Origin: Candidatus Poseidonia sp.
Lineage (GTDB): Archaea; Thermoplasmatota; Poseidoniia; Poseidoniales; Poseidoniaceae
Direction of reading: 5' to 3'
Length of the DNA: 49,706 bases
Assembly: GCA_030741355.1 (NCBI GenBank)
Contig: JASLVM010000010.1
Coordinates: 1-49,706, forward strand
Positions 35,252 to 45,500 of this stretch are shown piece by piece. Each line of letters starts with the position of its first letter. Positions within the stretch are counted from its first letter, which is position 1. Made by a program: the position numbers and the translations under genes. The notes beneath the pieces are model-generated. The model searched no databases and was not told the DNA's origin. It saw only the letters and a program-made list of their open reading frames with translations.

Positions 35252-36025
35252 ATGGACACGATGTTTCTTGACGAGACTTCGGGAAAGTGGTTGGCTTTGG
35301 CCGTGCTCACGGTGGTTTCCGTCTCCTTGGTTGCAGGGAGCCGTCACCAACCGTTCCCGGAAATCTCTGGGCGATTTGGTTGGGTCCTCGCCAGCATCAC
35401 GGGGCTTCTTGCCTTGGGCGAATCCGCTCCTCGTCCGATGTCCTTGACCGTTCTTCTCGCCGTGGTTCTGGGCCTCGGAAGCTACGGGGTCTTGGTCGGT
35501 GTCCATCACATGGTTCGCACCCGGCGGGACGTGTTCATCGCCCCCATGTCCGGCTTCGTGTTCTGCACCGGCGCGGGCGGCCTGATGGTTTTGACCTGGC
35601 CTGACCTCAACACTCTCGAGCAGTGGGCGGGTTTTCTTTTGCTCGTTCTCTTGGCCGGTGGCCAGACGTGGATGGTGTTCCGAGGCCTCCTCATTGGGCG
35701 ACTCCCCCTCGCTTGGAGTCAAGCGGGGATGGTGGCTTTGCAACGACGCCAACTCCACGGCCCGCACGGGGCCATCTCCTGCTTTGAGCGAGGCTGGGAC
35801 GCCGATGAAGAACACCTCAATCCCATGGCCTATGTCGCTCTCCATCGAATCCATGTTTTTCTCGACCAGCCAAAGGTGGCGCGTCGATGGTTGGAAGCGT
35901 TCGAAGACGCCGGTGGAGAGGCTGCTGTTGCCCCCGAATGGATCGGCGCCATCCACACCGCATTGGCCGATATGGGGGCTGATTTGACCATCTTGAATCC
36001 AGTTTCGAGTACGGAAGAGGGTTGA
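35252..36025 (+). CDS. Polytopic membrane protein with soluble C-terminal part, function unknown
   Basis: A 257-residue protein with about five membrane helices in the first 150 residues (LALAVLTVVSVSLVAG, LASITGLLALGE, LTVLLAVVLGLGSYGVLVGV, MSGFVFCTGAGGLMVLTW, WAGFLLLVLLAGGQTWMVF). A cytosolic helical domain follows, with PHGAISCFERGWDADEEHLNP and ARRWLEAFEDAGG, which looks TPR-like. GGAGG is six bases before the ATG. It follows rlmH by 26 bases and may be in the same operon. No family recognised. Confidence 0.7.
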   Translation: MDTMFLDETSGKWLALAVLTVVSVSLVAGSRHQPFPEISGRFGWVLASITGLLALGESAPRPMSLTVLLAVVLGLGSYGVLVGVHHMVRTRRDVFIAPMSGFVFCTGAGGLMVLTWPDLNTLEQWAGFLLLVLLAGGQTWMVFRGLLIGRLPLAWSQAGMVALQRRQLHGPHGAISCFERGWDADEEHLNPMAYVALHRIHVFLDQPKVARRWLEAFEDAGGEAAVAPEWIGAIHTALADMGADLTILNPVSSTEEG

Positions 36026-36069
36026 AATTGCACTTTTCCGGCGAAAACCGGCACATCACAAACGAGGAC

Positions 36070-36075
36070 TTATAT
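36070..36075 (+). promoter_or_regulatory. TATA box TTATAT of the small membrane gene (leaderless)
   Basis: TTATAT ends 22 bases before the ATG at 36098, the same spacing as for the giant surface gene and the acidic protein at 48234. No Shine-Dalgarno is present. Confidence 0.6.
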
Positions 36076-36097
36076 CCCTCGAGGTTGATGTAGTAAC

Positions 36098-36379
36098 ATG
36101 AAAAAGATTCAACAGGCCCCAGATGACTGGCCATTAGGGAACATCCTTTGGTTCGCTGTCCTCGTGTGGTTCTCGTCGAGTTTGCTCTCCCAATCGGCGT
36201 ACATGGCCATTCACGGTTTACCCTACGATGCGGTCGCCATGCTCAAATCACTCGGGCCGTTTTACTACCTGATCATCGCCCTTGAACTCGCCATGTGGGG
36301 GGGCCTTCTGGTCATGGGATGGCTCAAACTCAGCAGGGCGCGTCAACCCAAATCGACACCTCCGGTCATCCCCGCGTGA
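36098..36379 (+). CDS. Small two-helix membrane protein
   Basis: A 93-residue protein with two membrane helices (ILWFAVLVWFSSSLLSQ and FYYLIIALELAMWGGLLVMGWL) and a basic, Pro-rich C-terminus. A TATA-like box 22 bases upstream implies a leaderless mRNA starting at this ATG. It has no recognised family and no close operon partner: 95 bases separate it from the next gene. Confidence 0.65.
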   Translation: MKKIQQAPDDWPLGNILWFAVLVWFSSSLLSQSAYMAIHGLPYDAVAMLKSLGPFYYLIIALELAMWGGLLVMGWLKLSRARQPKSTPPVIPA

Positions 36380-36474
36380 ATGCGAAGGTCGGAAGTTGAT
36401 TTTTCGTCCAAAAATGCAGATTCTCCATTTTCATCTTCCGATGAGTTGATGAATCGTCAAGTAAAGGAGCAGCC

Positions 36475-36960
36475 GTGTCTACACCTTCCGATGAACCTCT
36501 CTATTCGGGACTACCGATGGAGTTGGACGAACTTTCTCCCGAGGCAGCGCTCCCGTATCCGCTGCCCGACGGGGCCCTTGTGGTCACCATTGAGGAGGCT
36601 CGAGCATCGCTGCCAGAAGCCAGCAACGTGCTCATGGTTCTGCAAGCCATGAGCGACGAGGCGCATGATTTGACCAATGAACTTGAACTCTTACTCGACC
36701 AGTACACCATGACCCATCCGCACGTGATGGAAGTGGCTGAACACCTTGGACAATTGGTCACCCAGTGGCAAGCCAGCGTGGCTCGTTTGGAGAGCATCGG
36801 TGCCCGAATCGTCTCCATGGACCCGGGACGTTTGGAATGGTACGGTGTGGTAGACCGCCGCATGGCGCTGTTTTCATGGGCGGTTGGTGAGGCCGACATC
36901 GAGTGGTATTATCGAATGGAGGAAGGTTTCCCTTCCCGCAAACCCCTCATAGAGGCATGA
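36475..36960 (+). CDS. DUF2203-like protein
   Basis: A 161-residue helical protein. TIEEARASLPEASNVLMVLQAM and a C-terminal DRRMALFSWAVGEADIEWYYRMEEGF match the DUF2203 pattern of an EA..LP opening and an acidic, Trp-rich end before a final FPSRKPL. GTG start with AAGGAG six bases upstream. The family's biochemical role is unknown. It sits 23 bases before the cobalamin adenosyltransferase gene, probably an operon. Confidence 0.7.
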   Translation: MSTPSDEPLYSGLPMELDELSPEAALPYPLPDGALVVTIEEARASLPEASNVLMVLQAMSDEAHDLTNELELLLDQYTMTHPHVMEVAEHLGQLVTQWQASVARLESIGARIVSMDPGRLEWYGVVDRRMALFSWAVGEADIEWYYRMEEGFPSRKPLIEA

Positions 36961-36983
36961 TGTCGCAGGGCTGAGGTCGGTCC

Positions 36984-37679
36984 ATGGTCAAGATCAATCG
37001 GGTGTACACCGGTGGCGGTGACAAAGGCGAATCCTCACTGGTTGACGGGTCACGTCGCAAGAAATCCGACCCCCGCTTCAGCGTGGTGGGAACCTGCGAT
37101 GAAGCCAACAGCTGGCTGGGTATGGTGCTGGCTGAAATCAACCGTCTCCCGCGCCACGAAGACGGTGGAGAGCGAACCAATGTCCAACGCGTCCAAACCG
37201 TCCTGAACGAAGCGATCGTTCGTGTCCAAAACGAATTGTTTGACCTCGGTGCAGAACTGGCCTGCCCCCCAGAAACCTTGCCTGAATACATGGTGCTCCT
37301 CTCTCAAGGCCAAACAGATGTGTTGATGGCTGAAATGGATGCTTGGTTGGAGGCGCTTCCTGAATTGACGAGTTTCATCCTTCCCGCAGGCTCGCCGCCG
37401 GTGGCTTGCATGCAGGTTGCTCGCACGGTCGTGCGTAGATTGGAGCGAGACATCGTGCAACTCCAGGACCACGAAGGGGCGGCCTCGGTTCGTCCGCTGG
37501 TGAAGGTCTACGTGAACCGACTCTCCGACTGGTTATTTGTCATGGGACGCTGGGTCAGCACGATGTTGAACGAAGAAGAAGCGCTTTGGGTGCCGTTGGG
37601 CAAGCGACCCGCCGAGAAGGGAGTTGCTCATCGGGTGAAACAGATGCAAGCCAACGACGAGGATTTTTCCTCGCTGTGA
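36984..37679 (+). CDS. pduO: ATP:cob(I)alamin adenosyltransferase, PduO type
   Basis: A 231-residue enzyme that transfers the 5'-deoxyadenosyl group of ATP to cob(I)alamin. VYTGGGDKGESSLVDG (8-23) and RFSVVGTCDEANSWLG are the nucleotide and corrinoid site motifs. VARTVVRRLERDI carries the conserved Arg residues, and VKVYVNRLSDWLFVMGRW is the family end. An extra ~30-residue tail follows. It would supply coenzyme B12 to mutases or class II ribonucleotide reductase elsewhere in the genome. GAGGT precedes the ATG. Confidence 0.88.
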   Translation: MVKINRVYTGGGDKGESSLVDGSRRKKSDPRFSVVGTCDEANSWLGMVLAEINRLPRHEDGGERTNVQRVQTVLNEAIVRVQNELFDLGAELACPPETLPEYMVLLSQGQTDVLMAEMDAWLEALPELTSFILPAGSPPVACMQVARTVVRRLERDIVQLQDHEGAASVRPLVKVYVNRLSDWLFVMGRWVSTMLNEEEALWVPLGKRPAEKGVAHRVKQMQANDEDFSSL

Positions 37680-37681
37680 AC

Positions 37682-38092
37682 CTATTGCGTTCCGTGCAAC
37701 TGGACGAATTGCTGCGCCAATCGAACCACAGCTCTCGTCTCATCATGCGTGATGGTGTCCAACGCCTGCTCCCAATCCAGCCAAAGGTAGCCCCGATGCT
37801 CGTGGGAAAGTTTGACCTCCATTTCATCGGTTTCGGCGATGTACCAGTAGACTTCTTTTGACTGACGTTTCCCTTTGTGGCGGAAGGTGTATTCGGTCCG
37901 CTCTTCAAAACCATCCAACACCACCGCATCGTGAATGCCGGTTTCTTCGGCGAGTTCCCGTCGCATGGTGGCGTGCCGGTCGGGGTCACTTGGTTCGACA
38001 TGCCCCTTGGGCAGGTCCCAGTGCCCCTGGGGGTATTGCAGCAAAAGCACCGTGCCGTAATTGACCAGCACCACCCCGCAAGAGGTTTCCAT
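37682..38092 (-). CDS. Nudix hydrolase (Ap4A-type)
   Basis: About 136 residues. The Nudix box GHVEPSDPDRHATMRREL..EETG keeps RE..EE but has a one-residue insertion and Asp in place of the first Glu. WDLPKGH precedes it, as in diadenosine tetraphosphatases. VYWYIAETDEMEVKLSHEH is the substrate-side loop. A nucleotide house-cleaning role is likely. ATG 38092 follows GAGGA by eight bases; ATG 38116 is an alternative start. Its stop is two bases from the convergent pduO stop. Confidence 0.8.
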   Translation of the reverse strand: METSCGVVLVNYGTVLLLQYPQGHWDLPKGHVEPSDPDRHATMRRELAEETGIHDAVVLDGFEERTEYTFRHKGKRQSKEVYWYIAETDEMEVKLSHEHRGYLWLDWEQALDTITHDETRAVVRLAQQFVQLHGTQ

Positions 38093-38178
38093 GTAGGGGT
38101 CCTCAACGCTTCTCATTCATGGTCATAACGGGTGAACACCACCCAACCTTGATGGACATGGGCGAGAGGCGGTGATGC

Positions 38179-39168
38179 ATGAGCATCGTTCCGTTGAGCG
38201 TCGAAGAGGTGCCCGAGTATCGCCGTATCGTGGCCGATTCCGACATGGACGGTTTGTTTGGTGCGGCCGTTCTCAAGGCCTTTCGACCCGAGGCCAGCGT
38301 GGTTTTTACGCATGCTGCGGCCTTACGGGCTGGACTGGTGGACGATGTAATCGGTCGGGACACGGTTCTGGTGGATTTGCCCTTTCACCCTGCATGTGGG
38401 TGGTTTGTCGACCACCATTTGACCAATCGGCCGAACGATGACGAAGCGTCAAGATTCGAGGCTGATGGGGGCACACAACACTGGGAGGCCACCCCTTCTG
38501 CGGCCCGTTTGGCCTATGAATTGCTTGCGAACATCACGGACATGGATCATTTGGCGCCCATGATGCCTGTGGTGGATGCGCTGGATTCGGGCGGCATCAG
38601 CAAAGAAGAATTTCTGGCGGACGGCCCTTTGTTGCAACTTTCACGAACCTGCACTTCGCGGGACCCGGATTACATGATGCACTTGGTGAATTTGCTGTCC
38701 AACGGTGCTTCCTTTGAGGTCCTGCTCGCTGACCCTGTCGTGGAAGCCAGGTGTCGTGAGGCCGCCGAAGAGCGGTCCGCTGCCCAGCGTCATGTGGAAG
38801 AGAACACCACGGTGCATGACCGCCTCGCCGTATGTCGGATGGATGAAAGCCCGCTTCGAAGTAACGGCTACTTGGTCACCGCTTGGGTCGGCGATGCCGC
38901 CGATGCTTGTTGCATCGTTCACGGTTATGCCGACGGACACCTGGAGACGCCAGAGCGCCCGCCACTCGGTGCCAGTTTCTACGCCAATTCCTTCCTCCCC
39001 AACGGACAAGGTCGGTACGATCTTTCCCGCATGGCCACCTCGTTGGACCCCACGGGGGGCGGCCATGCCAACGCTTGCGGTTGTCGAATACAACCTCCGG
39101 GGCTCGAAGCGAACATGGAGCATTGGCTGTCGATGTGGGCCAACCGAGACGTTGTGCTGAAGCTCTGA
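38179..39168 (+). CDS. DHH-superfamily phosphoesterase-like protein
   Basis: A 329-residue protein. DSDMDG (D20, D22, D24) and DHH (78-80, in VDHHLTN) are metal-binding motifs of the DHH family, and GGGHANACGC near residue 293 is the DHHA1 end. The usual DHH-family His in the AHxNPDGD motif is replaced. Members act on pyrophosphate, cyclic dinucleotides or nanoRNA; which one is not clear. GAGAGGCGGTGA precedes the ATG. Confidence 0.75.
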   Translation: MSIVPLSVEEVPEYRRIVADSDMDGLFGAAVLKAFRPEASVVFTHAAALRAGLVDDVIGRDTVLVDLPFHPACGWFVDHHLTNRPNDDEASRFEADGGTQHWEATPSAARLAYELLANITDMDHLAPMMPVVDALDSGGISKEEFLADGPLLQLSRTCTSRDPDYMMHLVNLLSNGASFEVLLADPVVEARCREAAEERSAAQRHVEENTTVHDRLAVCRMDESPLRSNGYLVTAWVGDAADACCIVHGYADGHLETPERPPLGASFYANSFLPNGQGRYDLSRMATSLDPTGGGHANACGCRIQPPGLEANMEHWLSMWANRDVVLKL

Positions 39169-39169
39169 A

Positions 39170-39406
39170 TCAGAACTTTCGAGTGACCGTGATGTTTGAG
39201 GAGTTCTCGATGTCGATTTCCTCGTCAACATCCTCGACCGGTTCTTCGGTTTGAACCGAGGCCGCCTTCAATCGCTTGACGGTGGCTTTGAGGACCTCAA
39301 ATTCGATTTCAAGGTCTTCCAGGGCGTCCCGAGTCTGGTCGATGTGCTTCTCAACACGGGCCAACACTTTGTTGACTTTCTTGAGGGTACGGGCCTCTCG
39401 TGCCAT
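39170..39406 (-). CDS. Small coiled-coil protein
   Basis: About 78 residues, one long helix with heptad leucines (LKKVNKVLARVEKHIDQTRDALEDL) then acidic EEPVEDVDEEIDIEN. ATG 39406 or 39412. It lies 50 bases after the MMPL-type transporter gene on the same strand and ends two bases from the convergent DHH gene. Probably an accessory subunit; function unknown. Confidence 0.6.
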   Translation of the reverse strand: MAREARTLKKVNKVLARVEKHIDQTRDALEDLEIEFEVLKATVKRLKAASVQTEEPVEDVDEEIDIENSSNITVTRKF

Positions 39407-39457
39407 GACCATCCGTCAAGTCGCCTTGATTTGAAGGTTCTCCACTGGAAAAGGGGG

Positions 39458-41818
39458 TTATTCTTGCTCGTTTTCGACCGATGTTGCAGTGTGGTTGCTG
39501 GTTTCAAAAGCGGTCGGAGAGGGCGACCCAGAACCTCGCAAGAAGGCCGGCGCCCACCAGTTCCACTTCCCCATCAAACGCATCGTGGATGGGACGACCA
39601 GGGCCCTGACCAACGTCGCATCAATGAAGATGGCCAACGCCAATCCAAGCCCGATTTGCTTGAGAATGATGACCGATGAGAGGCCAAAGGCGCTGAAAAC
39701 AACGACCATGATGGCTGCTGCTCCCGTGATCAGGCCGCCGGTTTTCTGCAACCCACTGGCCACTGCAAGGGTGTTATCGCCCGTGCGTTCCCATTCTTCG
39801 TGAATACGAGAGAGCATCAGAACTTCGTAGTCCATGGACAAGCCAAAGACGATGCAGAACATGATGACGGGGTTCCCTGAATCGATGGGCTGCGGGGTGA
39901 AGTTGAGTAACTCGGCGCCGTAGCCCCATTGGAACACCCACACCAACATGCCGAAGGAGGCCGAAATGGAGAGGATGTTCATGGCGATGGCCTTGATGGG
40001 GATGACCACGGACTTGACCTGCATGAAAATCAAGAAGGTCGTAGCGATGAGGATGAACGCAAGGGCGCGTGGGAGGTTGTCTGCAATGGCCTTGAGGTTG
40101 TCAGCGTTGTAGGCTGCAAATCCTGCAACAAGAAGTCGGTCGTTTTCTCCCGTGAGGTCATCCAAGAAGGCGTCCCGTTCGTTTCTGATGTCTTCAACCA
40201 CTTCACGGGAATCCACGTTGGTCTGGGCGCCGACCAGTTGCAGCGAAATCATCGTGGCATCGTTGCCAACAAAGGCTCCGCGAAGGCTTTCTCGCATCGC
40301 AACTTGTTCTGCCGTCAAGAATTCGTCGGGGGTGTTCCAGTACTGCACCACTTCGTCCGCCGTCATGCCCGGTGAAGGTAGGCCCACACCGATGCCTCCT
40401 GACACCCGCTCATCGTCCAGAAGTTCGGTCAAGTAGGCGTGTTGTGCCCGAAGGTTCACCTCGCTGAGCGGGTCAGCCCCGTCCGTATCGATGACGAGGA
40501 AAATTGAGTTGGCGGCTTGGTCGGGCCATTGTTCGTCGATGAGTTCCATACCGAGTCGTGATTCATCGTCTGGCGGCAACGCCTTCCAAGAGGAGAGTGA
40601 GAATTCGGCGTAGGCAAAGGGCAAACCTGCTCCAATGAGCAAGACCAACGTTGGAATGAGCACCGCCCACGGGCGGTCCATCACCCTCTTGGCGATGCGA
40701 GCCCACATGCCGTCGTCCCTGGCCGACATATCAAGGGCGTAGGGAATTTTCAAACTGTTCACCCGAGGTCCGAGCCAAGCCATGACGGCGGGCAATACGA
40801 TGGTCGAATAGACCATGGCGATGGTCACCGCAATGGTGCCACCGATGCCCAAGGAAGGAAGCGAGGTGTTGGTGAAGAACAGCATCCCCATCAAGCCGAT
40901 GGCCACGGTGATGCCCGAGTAAAACACGGCCTTCCCAGCGGTAGCGCAACTCATCGCCGTTGCCGTTCTCACATCATGCCCTCGGTCCAATTCCTCACGG
41001 AAACGATTCACCAGGAAGAGGGAATAATCGATGGAGACGCCGATGCCGATCAGCGAGATGATGTTGGTCGCATAGACCGTGACATCGGTCACGTTTGACA
41101 ACCAAATCGTCATGCCAATGGCGGCCAGAACGGTGCCGACACCCACGCCCACCGGGAGGAGTGCGGCAATGAGGGAGCCGAACACGATGCCCAAAATCAA
41201 CAAGGAAAGAGGGCCAGAAACCAATTCGGCTTTGATGAGGTCGTTTTTGATGCGGTCGTCAAAGGTCCAGTCAACGGCGATTCCGTCGGTCATCCATCCG
41301 TCAAAGCCACGTTCCAAATCCACGCTGTCGTGAAGGTCGTTCATGATGGACTTGGCTTCTTTTCGGTTGGTGTTGAAGACGACCTTGTTGAGGGCGTATT
41401 GTCCGTCTTCGTCGCTCGCCACCACGTCATCGCGGTCCACTTCTTCAGCGTCCCAGGAATATTCAATCGACACGTCAGGATGATTTTCAAAACCAGCGAG
41501 GGCGGCCCGCACCGCTTCTTGCCATGCCTCACTGGTGTCGTTCAGTTCACTGTGGAATACCAGGTACCGAAACGAAGGTCCCCCGCTCTCGTCTTCGCTT
41601 GAGAAACGGTCGGAAATAAGGCGGCCTGCGTTCACAGACTCAACGTCGTCCTCTCCAAAGCCTTCGGCCCAATCTGCCCCCATCCCAATGAGGCCGGTCA
41701 TGAGAATACAGGAGACCAAGCCGAACGCCATCATGGCCTTTTTTTGGTCGTGGATGAACAAACCGAGTTTGTAGAAGGCCCTGTCTTTGAGCATCGCAGG
41801 GTCGGTGGCGCCTTCCAT
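39458..41818 (-). CDS. MMPL/RND-superfamily membrane transporter
   Basis: A 786-residue transporter with the two-fold RND plan: a helix at ~30-50, a periplasm-facing loop, then two blocks of five to six helices. GIGVSIDYSLFLVNRFREEL and FGLSMDYEVLMLSRIHEEW are the paired intramembrane motifs of MMPL. The extracytoplasmic loops are acidic. Members export lipids or hopanoids, or bind sterol-like molecules; in this archaeon the substrate could be a lipid. A TATA-like TTCAAATA lies 23 bases before the ATG, giving a leaderless mRNA. The small coiled-coil gene follows. Confidence 0.85.
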   Translation of the reverse strand: MEGATDPAMLKDRAFYKLGLFIHDQKKAMMAFGLVSCILMTGLIGMGADWAEGFGEDDVESVNAGRLISDRFSSEDESGGPSFRYLVFHSELNDTSEAWQEAVRAALAGFENHPDVSIEYSWDAEEVDRDDVVASDEDGQYALNKVVFNTNRKEAKSIMNDLHDSVDLERGFDGWMTDGIAVDWTFDDRIKNDLIKAELVSGPLSLLILGIVFGSLIAALLPVGVGVGTVLAAIGMTIWLSNVTDVTVYATNIISLIGIGVSIDYSLFLVNRFREELDRGHDVRTATAMSCATAGKAVFYSGITVAIGLMGMLFFTNTSLPSLGIGGTIAVTIAMVYSTIVLPAVMAWLGPRVNSLKIPYALDMSARDDGMWARIAKRVMDRPWAVLIPTLVLLIGAGLPFAYAEFSLSSWKALPPDDESRLGMELIDEQWPDQAANSIFLVIDTDGADPLSEVNLRAQHAYLTELLDDERVSGGIGVGLPSPGMTADEVVQYWNTPDEFLTAEQVAMRESLRGAFVGNDATMISLQLVGAQTNVDSREVVEDIRNERDAFLDDLTGENDRLLVAGFAAYNADNLKAIADNLPRALAFILIATTFLIFMQVKSVVIPIKAIAMNILSISASFGMLVWVFQWGYGAELLNFTPQPIDSGNPVIMFCIVFGLSMDYEVLMLSRIHEEWERTGDNTLAVASGLQKTGGLITGAAAIMVVVFSAFGLSSVIILKQIGLGLALAIFIDATLVRALVVPSTMRLMGKWNWWAPAFLRGSGSPSPTAFETSNHTATSVENEQE

Positions 41819-41841
41819 GATTGGGAGCCAAAAAAAAGGTG

Positions 41842-41849
41842 TATTTGAA
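41842..41849 (-). promoter_or_regulatory. TATA-like box TTCAAATA of the MMPL gene (leaderless)
   Basis: TTCAAATA ends 23 bases before the ATG at 41818, with a T8 run and no Shine-Dalgarno in between. It is identical to the box of the giant surface gene (30174-30181). Confidence 0.6.
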
Positions 41850-41935
41850 TCGGCGTCTCAATACCCAACATCAAGTGTAGCCCAAATCACCTCTTTTGGA
41901 GGGGGGCCCTCTTCGAAGTCTCGCTCTTGATACCA

Positions 41936-42406
41936 TCAACTCAGGACGTCAAAGGTGTAGATGAAGCCCAAAAAGGCGTGAATGAACACCAAGTAAATGA
42001 TCAAGTCAGCCGCTCGACCGTGTTTGAGTTTGGAGACCGCAAAGGATTCTCCTGCTTGTCGCTGCGCCCGAGCTTGTTTTCCCAGTCGCGTCATGAACAC
42101 CATGAGGCCGAAACCAACGGGGCCCATGAAACCGTGAAGGGATTGCGGAACGAGCGAAGACACCACGCTTTCCCCAGCGTACCATCCGTTAAAGCCGCGT
42201 GCAAGGAAAGCCACGAGGATGACCACGCCCGTTGCCCAAAGAAGCCGCTCTCCGTTGGTCTCATGGCGCGCCAAGTGAAGCGCTCGCTCTTCGCCTTTGA
42301 GTTCGTAGGACTTCTTCCGCCAAGCATACTGCCACCACATCCACACCACCAAAGTACTCGCGAGAAGCGGGTGCAAAAGCAAGACAACGGTGGGGACAAG
42401 TTCCAT
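41936..42406 (-). CDS. DUF4079-like four-helix membrane protein, probably heme-binding
   Basis: A 156-residue protein with four membrane helices. Histidines H12 (LHPLLA), H44, H48 (LARHETNGE), H91 (LHGFMGP), H129 (KHGRAA) and H143 (FIHAFLGF) sit at helix ends in the manner of cytochrome b561 or DUF4079 proteins, so a di-heme b-type role is plausible. It lies between the MMPL gene and the divergent PIN-domain gene. Family assignment is by pattern; heme is inference. Confidence 0.5.
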   Translation of the reverse strand: MELVPTVVLLLHPLLASTLVVWMWWQYAWRKKSYELKGEERALHLARHETNGERLLWATGVVILVAFLARGFNGWYAGESVVSSLVPQSLHGFMGPVGFGLMVFMTRLGKQARAQRQAGESFAVSKLKHGRAADLIIYLVFIHAFLGFIYTFDVLS

Positions 42407-42533
42407 ACAGACTCAAGAAGGACGAAAGGTCTCGGGTTCATGGAAGTATGCCTCTCGCCCTCCATTTGGGCAAAACATCCCATCGGTGGGTTGAAAGGGC
42501 TCTCGTCGTGGGGGAAAGTGAGGGGATGCGGGG

Positions 42534-45500
42534 TTGGACGAACAGTACATGGAAACCTGTCTCAAGGCAGCGTTTTCTAAACCCAAGTCGGGTGCTGTTC
42601 GCGTCTCCATCATGAACCGAGAATCTGCTTGGAAGATGTTGGACAAACCTCTCCGTGCGCATTTGGTCATCGCTGCCCATGAACAGGAACCTCCTGCATC
42701 GGAAGACGATGAGGACGCCTCACCGCGCCGCCCCACCATGAATCGGCCCCGTGGGCGGATGCGCCGTTCTGGGCGACAAACGGGCCCAGCCCACATGTCA
42801 TGGCTTCACAAACCGAAGGAGATCATCGACGATTCGCCCTACACCACGGCGTACCAGTTGGCCACGCTCCTGGTCCACAAGCAACTGGACGAAGATAACT
42901 GGGACGAGGCTTGGAACAGCCATGAAAACCTGCTTCGGGAAACCTGCATGGTTGAGGGCGTCCATCCCGTTTGGCACACCATCGGTGAAAAAACGCCCCT
43001 CCTGGGTCAATTCCTCGCCTTTCCCAAAGCCAAGGTTGTCAAAGCAAAAGAAACCACCACGATGGGAACGGATTTCTTTTGGATCGACCCACGAAACAAC
43101 GACGCCATCATCACCGTGCTCAAGCTTGCCAGCGCTGGTGTGAACGACCCCGACATCAAAGTCGCCATGCAAAAGGCCACCAGCCAAATTTCCGGGGGCC
43201 GAACTTTGGATTTGGCCTCGCCCTTGGACAGCCTTGATGGCTCCATGGCTTTCATCAGCGTGTTGCTGGCGCTTCATGCGGGCTACGACGTTCCCACGGC
43301 TGCCAGAAAGGCCTGCAAAAAGGCAGACAGCGACTTGGCCGAGGCGTTGGAGGATTTTGAGCGCCTCACTACGGGAACCGTCAACGATTGGCCAAGCCTC
43401 CTTTCGTTGAGCCGAGAAGATTCACTTTCGGTGGCTCGTCGTACGCTCGGATGGCAACACGCCCCTTCCGATGCCGAAGCCTGTTCCTCCGCCGAACTCG
43501 AATCGGGACTTGCCTTGCTTGAACAAGCCGGCATTCACGAAGGCCGAGACCGTTTGACATGGTGGCGATTGAACGCCCTCCTGCGAGAAGGTAAATCGGA
43601 CGAAGCAGTTGAGGTGTTGGCAGAACGTCGGTTGGATGCCTCTTCAGATGTTTCCGAACTGCTCCCGCTGTTGGTTTCACTCAACAGCGAGCAAGCCAAC
43701 GAATGGCTGATGCGTTTCATGGATGAATTGGACGAACACGCCCTCTATCATGTGCTTCACGAAACGGCTTTGAGTGCCCCTCTTCGTCGAAAGGCGGCCC
43801 AACGGTTGTGCGATGAACAAGGCGCCATGTGGGACGAAAGCCGCTCAGTTGCGCTGACCATGCTGCTGGAAGACCTTGACGTGAACCGTTTGGCCCGAGT
43901 CTTCGCCAGTGACAGCATGCTCTCGCTCTCCCATCCTTACATGTCCTTGCTCGTGAGCCATTTGGCCCCAGCGAACATCGACGCCTCACTCCGGCCTCAC
44001 ATCTACGCCTGTCGAACGCAGGCCATGCAGGCCATTCACGGTGCAGAAGTGCCCGATGTGCTCAGCCCCATGGCCGAACACCTCCTCTTGTTGATGGAGG
44101 GGATTTACAAGGAAACGCCTGAAGTGGCCGAAGTCCTCAACGCCAAGGCCCTGAAAGCGTTCTCGCCAATCGGTCGAGCGTTGGCTGGAGACGGCGTGGT
44201 CAGTGCGACCCAAGTGCGTAACATGGGGGCCAGTTTGGACGATCTTGACCTCTCGCTCATCGAACGACGCTTGTTTGACGTGATGTTGCTCACGTTGACG
44301 ATGAATCGGCATCTGCAGGCCTTCAACATCGGCATGGCCAAGTCGAAGGATACGGAGGAATTGAACCAACTCCTCGCCGACGCTGTTCTTCCGCTTCGTT
44401 TGATTCAATCCTTCTCGGTGTTGATGGTCGAACACGACTTGGGTCTACCAAACATGGTTGCTTGGTACCAAAAGAACGACCCGCTTTCGCCATGGGCGCC
44501 GTTGGCCAGAGCCGCCCATTTTGCAGCCGATGGTGATGAATTGAATTCTGCCCGTGAGTATTCAAGGGCGGCTGAACTTTTCACCAAGCAGCGAAAGAGC
44601 GGCGGTGCTTCGGCCGATTGGGCCTCCAGTACCGAAGACAACGATTTCGTTCTCTCGCTTCCGTTGATGCTCTATCGCAAATCGCTCATTCACTACGCCC
44701 ACGCCACTTCCTGGGCTGAAGCCGTCGACCTGCTCGACCGTGTCCCTTCGCTCAAGACGGCCATCACGGAACGGTTCAAGCTCTACCTACGTGTATGTCA
44801 TACGGCAGGAAAGGACACGAACGCTGCCTCACGTTTGATTCGAAAACACGTCCAACAACGGAAAACCGTGCTTGAAGAAGACGTTGAGGGCAACATGGTG
44901 GAGAAGACGCGCACCTCGTACAACGAAGAGGAACTCGACCTGCTGCGTAATTATCCGTTTGAACAAGCCCACCTTCTGCCGCCCGAACCTTTCCTTGGGC
45001 GAGTAACGGCGGCATCCACGCACATCAGTCGGGACCTCCGTCGTTCAAGAACGCAATATGAGCACCAGTTCAGGCAAGCCATGCAAGGTTCATCGCCGTC
45101 CATGGAAGAGATTTACGAGATTGCCAAGAACGCCGCTGAAGAAGGCGCCTTTGAGGGATTGATGTACCTTGAGCGGGCACAGAATTCCTCCAAATTCTCA
45201 ATCACGGCGCGAAACCGATTGGCGGGCGTAGAGCAATCCCTCTTCTCGCAATACAAAGATGACATTCCAACATCAAAGCGCCGCTTTTTGCACAACCTCT
45301 CCCTGACACCACTGGTCATCGTTGACACCAACGTGCTCGTTGATGCCCTCGTTGAGCGAATGTACCAGCGCATGGATTTGGTGTTGGAAACCAACGTGAA
45401 CATCATTGGCGCCAATCAATTCCATCGTATTCTCCATCACCATGCTCAAGCCAAGCGTTTGGTGATGATGATCCCCGAAGACGTTCGCGGTGAACTCAAG

